This document shows, piece by piece, positions 23,619 to 33,717 of a stretch of DNA of 64,000 nt. Positions within the stretch are counted from its first letter, which is position 1. Each line of letters starts with the position of its first letter. The translations under genes and the position numbers were made by a program. The notes beneath the pieces are model-generated. The model was not told the origin of the DNA. It was given only the letters and a program-made list of their open reading frames with translations, and made no database searches. The DNA comes from Daucus carota subsp. sativus (taxonomy: Eukaryota > Streptophyta > Magnoliopsida > Apiales > Apiaceae), in contig NC_030389.2 of assembly GCF_001625215.2 (NCBI RefSeq), forward strand, positions 31,485,454-31,549,453, read 5' to 3'.

Positions 23619-24110
23619 CAGGGCTGCAATCAAGCCGAGTCGAGTCGAACACTATTAGGCTCGGCTCGAGCTCGAATAAAAAGTTCGTGGCTCGAGTTCG
23701 ACCGAGCCTTTAATTTCAAGTTGGAAGATCGGCTCGTAAACAGTTTGATAGGATCGAGTTCGGCTCGAAATCTCGAATCGAGTCACCAAATATTGATCTC
23801 AAAAACTCGAAATACGATGGTTCGGCCCGAGTTCAATTCGATTAAATATATAAATATAAATAAAATATTAAATATTTTGATAAATATAAATTTATAATAA
23901 AAGATTAAAAATAATAGAGTCTAGATAAGGCTCGCGAATATTACGAGCCAAGTAACTTGAAGCTCGAGCTCAGTAATTTGGAAAAACATTCAAATAGCTC
24001 GAGCTCGAGCTCGAGCTCGAGCTCGGCTCGATTATTACCGAGTAGAATTTGAATATTTTACGAGACGAGCTCGAGTAGCTCATGAACAGTTTGGCTCAGT
24101 TAGACCCCTA
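23619..24110. mobile_element. hAT-type MITE with GAGCTC-rich ends
   Basis: The left end CAGGGCTGCAATCAAGCCGAG and the right end (reverse) TAGGGGTCTAACTGAGCC form an imperfect TIR of the kind seen in short plant hAT elements. GGCTCGAGCTCG runs are dense near both ends, with a nearly pure (GAGCTC)n stretch at about 23998-24025. No coding capacity. The 8-bp target duplication is not clear. Confidence 0.65.
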
Positions 24111-25153
24111 ATCCCGGTATTATAAATATTGTTGTAATCTTGACAAGTAATTACCGTATAAGTAAGATGCATCTTAGCGCAAATTTTCTAAAAGTGTGAT
24201 CAGAATCAATTACAAAATTCCTAGAATTATTATTATTACGAAATTGAATGTAAAGATGAAGCAATTCTAAAATAGATGAGTTTATGATTATCCGGGAGAC
24301 TATAGAAATGGCGTGGCAGAAAGGGAGGGGGGATGGATTTCGATTTGAAATATCAACTAACCGTTTTCCATTTCCCTTTCCATTTTATGTTAGAATTGCT
24401 AATCAATTGCAAGAGTATAGGCACACTAATCGCTTGCTTAGCGGGCAAAGCTGAGCAATATAAGCAAAATTTTGTTTCATCTTTGGCCATCCAAGAAAGA
24501 GAAAAACGAGTTACATATAACATAAATATGCTTCTCAGCAATGTTTAAAAAAATGTGAAAATTTTGGTTGATTTTTGTAAATATTTTTTTTTATTACTAA
24601 TTGTTTTGATTTAACTTAAAATTTTAGATTTGTAAATATTTAGTATTTTCTTGTTACTTTCAATTTTTTTACTTTTTTGACACATATTAAGATATATGTA
24701 TGTATACACACACACACACACACACACACAGATATATATATAGATATATATACATAAAATATAGTTTGTTAATTTATTTTTAAATTTTATTTACAAAATT
24801 AAAATACTGATTCTTAATTCAAATAAATAATTAAAAAAATTCTAATTCGTTATGATTTTTAAATGCGTGTTATAAATCTTATTTCCTCCATATAAAAATT
24901 ATAAAGGACAAAAAAAGTATTAGAAATATAATTTTAAATGTTGTTTGTTACAAATTTTGATTTACATACTTGCTCTGATATCTGAATCGAACTCGGATTT
25001 ACTGCTAGTTTACTGCTACTATCAGATTAGAACTTAAACAAACAATACATATTATATGCCTCCGATCTAGACGCCACCCAATTAGAAGGGTTCAATGGAT
25101 TTCTCTTATTGGTGGTGAGATGGTGCATATTGTGGGGTTGATGGTGGAGGATA
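24111..25153. other. Intergenic DNA with microsatellites and a dispersed repeat
   Basis: 24709-24730 is (AC)n followed by (TA)-rich sequence. 24850-25050 repeats 10820-11000. No gene is seen. Confidence 0.5.
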
Positions 25154-25621
25154 TTGTCAACAAAATGGAAAATAAAGTTCAAGATGTATATATTTTTATT
25201 TTTTTATCTATTTGTATATATTGATCGAGTATGCTTATTGTCTTGTTGTTTGTCATTTTCTATTATATGTGCAATTAGGAAAAGGAACGCAGAATCGTAC
25301 CGGAGAAGGATCATAATAATCCAGAAGAGCTGTCAGAGGAGGATGGTGGTGGCGGTGGTTTGAAGCCGGTGCTGATGCGGGTGCTAGTGTTGGTGCGGGT
25401 GCGGGTGGTGTACCGGATCCCGGTGCTCGTGAACATCCCGCAAATTCCGACATGACGCTTTCAATAGATTAGTTTGGATTTTGATTTATGGTTTTTATAG
25501 ATTTTGGATTTTGGTTAATGACTGCCACAGGCGTTTGGTTTGCCCTTGTTAGACAAATGTACATTTGCGTTGATGGTAATTGTTATGGTAATTTGTTGTT
25601 TATGGTAATTCTTATTGTTAT
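25154..25621 (+). other. Unrecognised fragment with an Ala/Gly-rich open frame
   Basis: At about 25350-25470 one frame reads as a Gly-Ala-rich tail (AGADAGASVGAGAGG) ending in a stop, after an acidic stretch. It may be the 3' end of a transposon or host gene whose front is lost. No domain is recognised and it runs into hAT copy 3. Left as unknown. Confidence 0.2.
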
Positions 25622-26160
25622 TACTAGTATTATCCGTCACGACTTGAATGACGTTGCCACTCCCTATTTCACCAATATATTTATCAACATACTCAAATTT
25701 ATACTTTGCAGTGTGTGATACTTCTGAACTTTCAATAGAAGATATAAAACATGTGCCAGCTTTACAATTAACACAAAGATTCATAATGCTTCGCCTAATT
25801 CTGTCAAACCACGCATCTGTCATTAGTGAGCACTCATTGCCGTTCCACTTCTCCTCTTGTTCTTTCATCAATTGTTTTGTCTTTTCCACTTCTTGCTTAT
25901 GGAGCGGTTCTCTCAATTGGTAATGACTTGCTGGTATATAGCCTTGATCAAACTGTCCAGCTGCCTCACAGAACCTTTAAAACCCATTATTGTTTATGGC
26001 ATTGAATGGTATACCAGACTCATACATGAACATGGAAGAAGATATTATTTTATCAAATTTTTTATTTTATAATTTAATAATATTTTGTTATTTTATTGAT
26101 AAAGTAATATTTTATTACGAAATAAAAAACATGAATTATTTTTTATAATTAACTAAAAAA
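25622..26160 (-). mobile_element. hAT copy 3 fragment
   Basis: Minus-strand fragment coding the DUF659 part (SLMTDAWFDRIRRSIMN, VVTDNTSNN) and the upstream linker, with stops and frame breaks. It parallels 22606-23140 of copy 2 over both the transposase part and the non-coding flank up to about 26165. The two are therefore likely copies of one truncated unit, not independent truncations. Confidence 0.75.
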
Positions 26161-26330
26161 AAGACTTTTTTTTTTGAATTTTTTTTTGACTAGCTAGGGA
26201 GAGACTAGTTTTATATATATTTTTTATATTAGGTACCCACTAGTTTGATGTTTAGATTAGTCAAAATATGATAAATTAAGCAAGTTCTCACGGTTCTCAT
26301 TTTAAGAAATTCTTACTGGAGTAACCCTCT

Positions 26331-26361
<31 letters not shown>
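26161..26361. other. Spacer with (AC)n and (TA)n
   Basis: A short AT-rich stretch. (AC)n lies at about 26327-26354, and TA at 26354-26361 precedes the next element. Confidence 0.5.
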
Positions 26362-26806
26362 GGGGGCTGTTCCGCTACAAACCAAACTACCATACAAACC
26401 TAAAAACCACTATGTCCACTCACATTTTTGCTACGAGCACTCCAATTTATTTATTTTTTATTTTTTTTTTAATTTTCTAGGGGGCTCACACTGACGTGGA
26501 AGCAGGCCCGCTGATGACGTGGCAGGTCTGCTGCCACGGCAGGACCTGTTGACGTGGCAGATGACGTGGTAGTGCCACACCATCAGTGGAGGACCCCAGT
26601 GCTGACGTGGAAGGGTGACGTGGCAGGGGTGACGTGGACCCCAGTGCTGACGTGGCAGGGGGTAGAAAGTGTAAATTTTTCGAAGTTGATGGCAAAGCTA
26701 GGGGGTTGATATTGTTAGTTTTTAAAAGTTTGAGGAGATATTTGATAACTTTGAAATTAGTTTTTAGGTTTGTAGGATAAATGTCGTTTGTATTTGAACA
26801 AATGCC
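26362..26806. mobile_element. (TA)n-bounded element, type 2, with TGACGTGG array
   Basis: The left end GGGGGCTGTTCCGCTACAAA with ACAAACCTAAAAAC further in is mirrored by the right end (reverse) GGCATTTGTTCAAATACAAA with ACAAACCTAAAAAC further in, an imperfect TIR of about 50 bp. Both ends sit against TA repeats. The middle is unusually GC-rich and carries eight TGACGTGG boxes. No coding capacity. Confidence 0.6.
26492..26655 (+). promoter_or_regulatory. Eight TGACGTGG boxes in 164 bp
   Basis: TGACGTGG starts at 26492, 26515, 26550, 26562, 26603, 26616, 26630 and 26648, all on the plus strand. ACGTGG(C) cores are the binding sites of plant bZIP factors (ABRE/G-box-like). Binding here is not shown; the array may simply be a repeat unit of the element. 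Confidence 0.6.
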
Positions 26807-26823
26807 TATACATATATATATAA

Positions 26824-29041
26824 TGTTCGAGGGAGAACCTCACTATCAAGAGAACCGAGAGAACTCTCTTAGAGCCATTGATTTTTGGATAACATTTATA
26901 TACTGCCTTTTATTATTTCAATCAGAATATCTTAAAAAATCTATTGATCAAGGGCATTTTGGAACACAACAAAAATGTTATTATTTCGAAATCTTTTAAA
27001 TATGGCATCTTGCATCTTTTTATCTGCCAATCAAATAATACCATTTATAGATTATTACAGAATCTGGAATCCAAATCTTATATTTTTAACATATATTCTA
27101 TTTTTGGCATTTCTCACAACTCAATCTATCAATAAAAACGTAAGTTAATACACATTTCTCATATATATATTATATATGATCGACTAACGAAACACTTAAT
27201 AACATTTTTAGTAGAATCTTAAAGTATTTATTAAAAACTTAATCATATAATCAAAAAACTTATATTAAATTTTATATTGTTAATAGAACCTTTATTACAA
27301 TATCAATAAAATTATCAAAAAATCTCTGATACACATAAATTATATTAAAAATCTTTCATTATATAGAAATTTTAATGCATCAATTTGTAGAATCTTCAGT
27401 AACATGTCACTTAGAATAGTAGAATCTTCATTATCATTAACATTTCTAAAAATATATTTAGAAATTAAAATCTTAAAAAATAATTAATATTGAAATAGTA
27501 GAATTATCAGTGAAACGCTTAATAGAATCTCAATCCTATCAATGTGACGCTGAGTAGAATATCAATAAAAATTTTAGGATCTTAATTTATTAGAATCTAA
27601 TACACAATAAAAATATATCATAAATCTTGATTATCAATATAGAAACTTTAATACATCAATAAGTAGTTACTTCATTAATGTATCTCTAAATGATTTTAAT
27701 TTAAATAAAATTTTGAAAAGATCACATAACAAAATTATATAATATATATGATCAAATAACGACTCATCTAATAAATTTTTTAGTAGAATCTTAATGTACC
27801 TTTTAAAATACATTTAATCACATAATTTAAAAAATGATATTGATTTCTGTATTGTTAATGGAACCTTTATTATAATTTTAATATTGTTATTAAAGAATAA
27901 GTATATAATGCATCAATTAGTAGAATCGTATATAGAAAATTAGTAAAGAATAAGAAAATTAGTAGAATATACCTTAATTAAGTATTCTTTAATAAAGAAT
28001 AAGTATTTTTAATGCATCAATTAGTAGAATCGTATATAAAAAATTTAATACATCAATTAGTTGAATCGTAAGTAATGTATCATTAAATTTAATTTTATGA
28101 AATTAAAATTTACTTTAAAAAACACATAAGAAAATCATATTATATATAGATATACATAATATATTATATATAACCAGCTAAATGAAACACCTAATGAAAT
28201 ATATTTTATTATGGATAAAAGCCTTATAAGAATCTTAGTAAAAGAATAAATAATAATATAAAGATTTTACAAACATCTCCGAATATTTTTTTACAAAATC
28301 TTCTAATATTTTAAATCTTGTACGAAATTTGGAAATAGTAATGAAGATATTTTACTAAGATTCCGTTAAGTGTTTTTTCATATTTTAATTAAATGAAGAA
28401 TATGAAAAATATGGAGTATTATATATAACTTTCATATTTCAATTGAGAAAAAATACAGAAGATATAGAAGCATTAAATCAAAGATACGAAAGATATGAAA
28501 GCATTAAATATGAATCTCAATAAATATGGATAAAAAATTTAAAAGAATCTTAGTAAAATAATAAATAATGAAAATATATTACAAAATATCCCCGAATATT
28601 TTTTTACAAAATCTCCTAATATTTTAAATCTTTTACGGAATCTAGAAATAGTAAGTAATGGAAATATTTTACTAATGGATATTTTACTAAGATTCCAATA
28701 AGTATTTTCCCATATTTCATTTAAAAGAAGAATATGAAAAATATAGAGCATTATATATAACTTCCATATTTCAATTGGAAAAAAATAAAGAAGATATAGA
28801 AGCATTAAATCAAAGATATGGAAGATATGAAAGCATTAAATAAGAATCTCAATAAATATGGTAATAAATTGTGATTTATTTCTTGTTTTTTGATGGTACA
28901 CAAATACCCTCAGTCTCACTAGATTTGATTGATATTATAAAGATATTATTTTTGAATAGTATTAAATTAAGATATGTAATCAACTGTGGATGGAGGAGTT
29001 CTCTGGTTCTCTCAATTATTTGGGTTCTCTCAGGATCCTAC

Positions 29042-29043
<2 letters not shown>
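26824..29043. mobile_element. (TA)n-bounded element, type 3, 2.2 kb
   Basis: The left end (from TGTTCGAGGGAGAACC, with GAGAACCGAGAGAACTC further in) is mirrored by the right end, whose reverse reads AGGATCCTGAGAGAACCC with GAGAGAACCAGAGAACTCC further in. TA tracts lie at both sides (about 26812-26822 and 29044-29107). The interior is AT-rich with many TAGTAGAATCTT-like strings. A direct duplication links about 28215-28531 and 28532-28862. No gene. The left end of the element at 42120 is similar. Confidence 0.6.
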
Positions 29044-29112
<69 letters not shown>

Positions 29113-31142
29113 CACTAACTTAGTTAAGTGTTTTTTTTAAATCTATACATATCCTCTAAATTCAATTAATGGTCGTCATACATGATCGATCATGTGATTA
29201 TATCAAATCAATTTTGAAAATTAATTGAATTTCAATCAAACAATATACTGGAGAAATCAATATTAACTAAGCCTCTTGTATACAAATTGTATCGTATTAG
29301 TTTGAGTTGCATAAAAATTTGTATATACACCAGCTCAGATCAAGTATTATTAATATTTTTAGCTGATTTTTAAAACAAAATTATATTTATAGATTTATAA
29401 AATCAAATATATTATAAAAAAAGGCTTTTTTTATAACTGCCTAACTTTTTGAATTTTTTTAGAAACATATTATTGCCAACTTTCAATATTTTGAGAAACG
29501 CCATTTTTTATAAATTATTTACAAAAATACGACTTCCAACTTTTGCAACCTCATTTACAACAGTTGCAGATAAGAAATTTCATTTGCAACTTATGAAACC
29601 TCATTAGCAACAGTTTCAAAATGATGTTAAAGAAGTTGAAAGTCATATTTTTGTAAATAATTCTAAAAAAATTTCACCTTGACAATATTTTTGTAAATAA
29701 TTTGTAAAAAGCTGGTATTTTTTAAATATTCCTAAAATTTTTAATTAAAATAAAAATTGGTATATAAATGTAGGCTCGTGGCTCGCACGGGTTTTCACTC
29801 TAGTTTCTTTATAATTTCTCAACAGTCGTATATGCATAGACATGTCGATTTATCCATACAATAGCCAACTATTATATTCCATATTTTTATACATAAATGT
29901 GCACATGTATCAAGTACGCATCCATGATCATATTTCGTAGTACATTGGCATACTTCCATCTTCTGATGAGAAACATTCGGATTATCTGCAATTACAAAAG
30001 TTTAGTATATAAACAAATTGTTTCTTGATTAAAGGCATAAATTTTCAAGATTCAATAAATCTACATGATATGTATATATATAAACACATTGTATTATCAT
30101 AGTTCAATAATTCATACAATTTTGTTAAAAATCTAATAATGAACATATCTTTAAAATATGCTTATATTAACATATTTCTCCTCGAATTACATCTTTGCAA
30201 AATTAATTATTAAATAAGAACAAAAATGAAATGCGTGAAAATAGATGAAATGATCGAAAATAAATAGTAACAATGTAGGTACACGGGAATAGTTAAAGGT
30301 ATAGTAAAGATTAGATACGAAAATAGGTATGAAAGACATTGTACAATTTTGTCTTAATTTTTGGGTTTGAATCATAGTTTGACTCATGAAAATGAAATCA
30401 GGAACCACTTAAACTTTTTAACCTTCAAATTCGGTTACATTCCTTCCAAAATAAATCATCCCAATCAAATACAAATTTAATTTTCATTTTGAAAGATGAA
30501 AAACCATATGCTTATAAGTTAGATTGAATATCCAGTATTGCAGGACAACATTCACGATAATCACAAGAATCATCATATACATAAATATTCTGGGATTCGT
30601 CCTTTCTAAGAGAAACAAATTCTATATGCAATAGTTAACTTACATGTTACGGGACAAGTAGAAAAATCTGACATGGCAACATTCACCGTCATCACAATAA
30701 CCATCATATACATAAATAATTTGCGATTCATCTTTCTAAGAGAATGAAATTCAATATCAATATGAAAGATGTTGAGTTTAGGAGATATATAAATTCATTC
30801 AAGTATTTAAATATTTGATTATTAAAGGTTACGATTTGATATTAAATGAATGAAGATATGATCATTCTAAAATTAGGCATTTAATAACAACAAAAATATG
30901 TATTAGAAAACTAACAAAAAAGGTGATAATATTCTTGAAAAGTTATATATATTGGGATATTATTTGTGATTATAAAATATGATAGGATTTAAATTACTTT
31001 AAAGGTAATGCATTAATTTTGGAAAAGTCAATTTGAAGATATTTAAATATAAAGAAAGATATTTTTTTCCTTTTTAAACGAAGAATTTGCAAACAAAATT
31101 TTTTTTGTCCCTAGTGTATTACATTTACATATAAAATATATA
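29044..31142. other. (TA)n tract and AT-rich intergenic DNA
   Basis: 29044-29107 is (TA)n. 29420-29760 contains inverted T-rich/A-rich halves with TTTGTAAATAATT and GCAACCTCATT repeats and may be a MITE. About 30541-30627 and 30671-30755 are an imperfect direct duplication (ATCATATACATAAATA, TTTCTAAGAGAA). No gene. Confidence 0.45.
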
Positions 31143-31604
31143 TGATAGGGATTGGGTGAGTGTTACGGCCCGAGTATCCGGTTTAATCGGGTCAAATTCC
31201 GCTTCGGCCCAATAACGGTCCAGACCAGATACGTATGGATCGTGAGGAAAATTTAGATAGACTCGAGGCTCATATAACGGCCCAGTTACGAGCCTGAATC
31301 CCGTAAGGCTACTAACTCTCACGGATAAACGTCCGGGAGTCCATGGTAAACTTTAATACTCGAGGATAAGTGTACTGTCTTATCTCCAACACCGAAGCAT
31401 ACTTCGATAAGGAGTCTGATACATGGAATCATACTTCCATTCAGCTCCTGACTCCGAAGTATCTATATAAAGGGCTCTACCCCTCCAACCTAGAACTACG
31501 TTTTGGACTTGATTCTTCTCCTAGCAGAGGATACGTAGGCATCTCGCACCGAGACCAGTCCAAAGCACGAATTGCTCACACCCTTCGTTTTCTGTTCCAT
31601 AACA
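31143..31604 (+). repeat. 5' LTR of the Tat element
   Basis: 462 bp, TG...CA. It contains a TATA box TATATAAA (31464-31471) and is nearly the same as the 3' LTR. It lacks about 21 bp present in the 3' LTR (a GATCCAATAAGGGCC stretch and a TTAAT). Confidence 0.95.
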
Positions 31605-31605
31605 T

Positions 31606-31623
31606 TTGGCGCCGTCTGTGGGA
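31606..31623 (+). promoter_or_regulatory. Primer binding site of the Tat element
   Basis: TGGCGCCGTCTGTGGGAA starts one base after the LTR. This is the usual Tat-group primer site, complementary to the 3' end of a host tRNA (an Arg tRNA is reported for the group). Minus-strand DNA synthesis would start here. Confidence 0.9.
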
Positions 31624-31638
31624 ATTGATACAACAACC

Positions 31639-33374
31639 ATGACAAACCCGACCGGACCACGTTCTGAAATCCACGTTCCCCGAAACAGAACTACCACTGG
31701 AATCTCTACCGAGCCAATTCCCGTCACCGCCTCCATCCCGCTTGGGACCACTGCTGCTCAAACCACTCTCCCACTGACTTTTGGCACGCTGCCCCTATGA
31801 CTCGAGTAATTGCAACCATTACCGACGCCGGCACACATTACTCAACCGTCACAACAACCATTCGTGGAGGCACGGGAGATGACTATGTGCATGTAACTGA
31901 TTACGACTCCTCTGAATCGGAGCAGGAGCATGATACCCCCCCTCAAAGGAGGAGAGATGCTGACCCTACTCGGCACTGTCGGCACCGCCATAGGCAGGAG
32001 GCTAATGAGCCCCGAGGAGCGACGAACCAAGCCTATGAGGATCGAATCCGTGCTTATGAGGAGGAAATTGCACGATTGAAAAGGGACCAGGCAAGATTAC
32101 CGCCTCCGGAACCAAGGGATGAAAACCCTCGTCAGACCATCATGAATCAGATTCACTTGTTACCAGCAGGCGATCCCGATAATCCCGTTCCCCCTTTTAC
32201 GCAAGAAATTATGGGTGCAAGAATTTCCCAAAAATTCAAGCTCCCAACCATTAAAGCTTATGATGGCACGGGTGATCCCGCTAACCACGTTCGGACCTTC
32301 ATGAACGCTCTGTTACTCCAACCCGTCACCGAAGCAATCAAGTGCCGTGCTTTTCCTCAAACCTTGAGCGGGATGGCCCAGCATTGGTATAGTCGCCTAC
32401 CCCCAAATTCTATCTCTTGTTTTGCTGACTTGAGCAGGGCTTTCATAGGGCAGTTTGTTGGAAGCAAAACGCATGCTAAGAGCTCTGCCTCTCTAATGAA
32501 TCTACATCAAGGTAAGAATGAATCACTACGGGAGTATATGAATCGTTTTACCAAAGAAGCCTTGAAGGTCCTGGACCTAGATCAGAAGGTAGCCATGATT
32601 GCACTCCATCAAGGTACCACTGATGACAACTTTCGTTGGTCTCTAGCCAAGAGGGCCCCCGATAATATGAACGACTTGCAAGAGAGAGCCGGGTAGTATA
32701 TTAAGGCGGAGGAAAGCCTAAGGAAATCCCAGAGTAACCAAGGGCCGAACACCAACTTTAAGAAACGTGGGAACGACGCCGAGTATAACGCTGAGAACAA
32801 ATATGCCAAAAAGGATGATGATGAGAAGTCGCCTGCTAAAAAGAAGGTAGGACCACGGTTCACAGAATATGCTAGGCTCAATGCCCCAAGGAGTCAAATC
32901 CTAATGGAGATCGAAAAGGATGAGAGTGTTCGATGGCCAAAGCCCATAAGGACTGACCCAGAGAAACGAAACAAGGATTTGTATTGTCGATTCCACAAAG
33001 ACACGGGGCATAAAACCGATGATTGTCGGCAGCTGAAAGATGAAATCGAATTCTTGATCCGAAGAGGCAAGTTGTCTAAATTTACCAAGGATGGAGACAA
33101 GAATCATCGGGACAACGACAGTCGTGGAAGAGACAATGATGATAAGAGAACTCAGCCTCGAGGGCCTGTGATTAATGTAATCTCCGGAGGGCCTACGGCT
33201 GCAGGCACTTCAAGTAATTCAAGAAAAGCTTATGCAAGGGAAGTGATGAATATAGTTGGAGAACCCCCGAACCGGACAAAAATTGACTATGCAATGACAT
33301 TCGATAATATCGACCTTGAGAAGGTAAAATTCCCCCATGATAACCCCTTAGAGCATCTCCAACGGTACTCCTAA
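31639..33374 (+). pseudogene. Tat gag (capsid and zinc knuckle), broken
   Basis: Gag forms the virus-like particle and binds RNA. The ATG at 31639 follows the primer site. The frame changes by one base near 31797, after which 299 codons include a retrotransposon gag domain (GMAQHWYSRLPPNSI, NLHQGKNESLREYMNRF). TAG at 32694-32696 ends it, but the frame continues (YIKAEESLRKSQ) to a zinc knuckle CRFHKDTGHKTDDC at about 32984-33025. The reading is then cut at 33350 by a MITE. Not functional. Confidence 0.85.
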
Positions 33375-33714
33375 ATCATTCCCTAAACAATAATATAAAA
33401 TGTGGCTCCTAGTAAGTTAATACACCGGAAAACGTGAGAACTCCAATGCTACTCTTTATATTTGGCTCCTTATTCACATTTTATATTTATTTTATATAAA
33501 TGAGAGGAAAAAGTTAACTAAAAGAGAGAGAAGATTGAAGGAAAAATAATATAATATTGAGTTAGGAGCTACTAGATGCTCTTTAAAAGAAAGGAGAGAG
33601 AGTAGACTCCTAAATTTTTAAAGAGCATCTAGGAGCCCATTGGAGCACTAAATTTTGATTTGCTCCTAAATTTTAGACTTAGGAGCTTGTTTAGAGAGCC
33701 CCTTGGAGTTGCTC
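33351..33714. mobile_element. Tourist/PIF-Harbinger-like MITE in the Tat gag-pol
   Basis: 364 bp with TIRs GAGCATCTCCAACGG (left) and, reversed, GAGCAACTCCAAGGG (right), flanked by TTA (33348-33350 and 33715-33717). Without it the retroelement frame reads straight from NPL into VITPVILNS. TTA/TAA target duplications are typical of PIF/Harbinger-type MITEs. It inserted after the retroelement. Confidence 0.9.
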
Positions 33715-33717
33715 TTA

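Noticed and set aside
28871..29140. Plus-strand frame with an Ile-Tyr run
   Set aside because: It is the translated (TA)n tract at 29044-29107.
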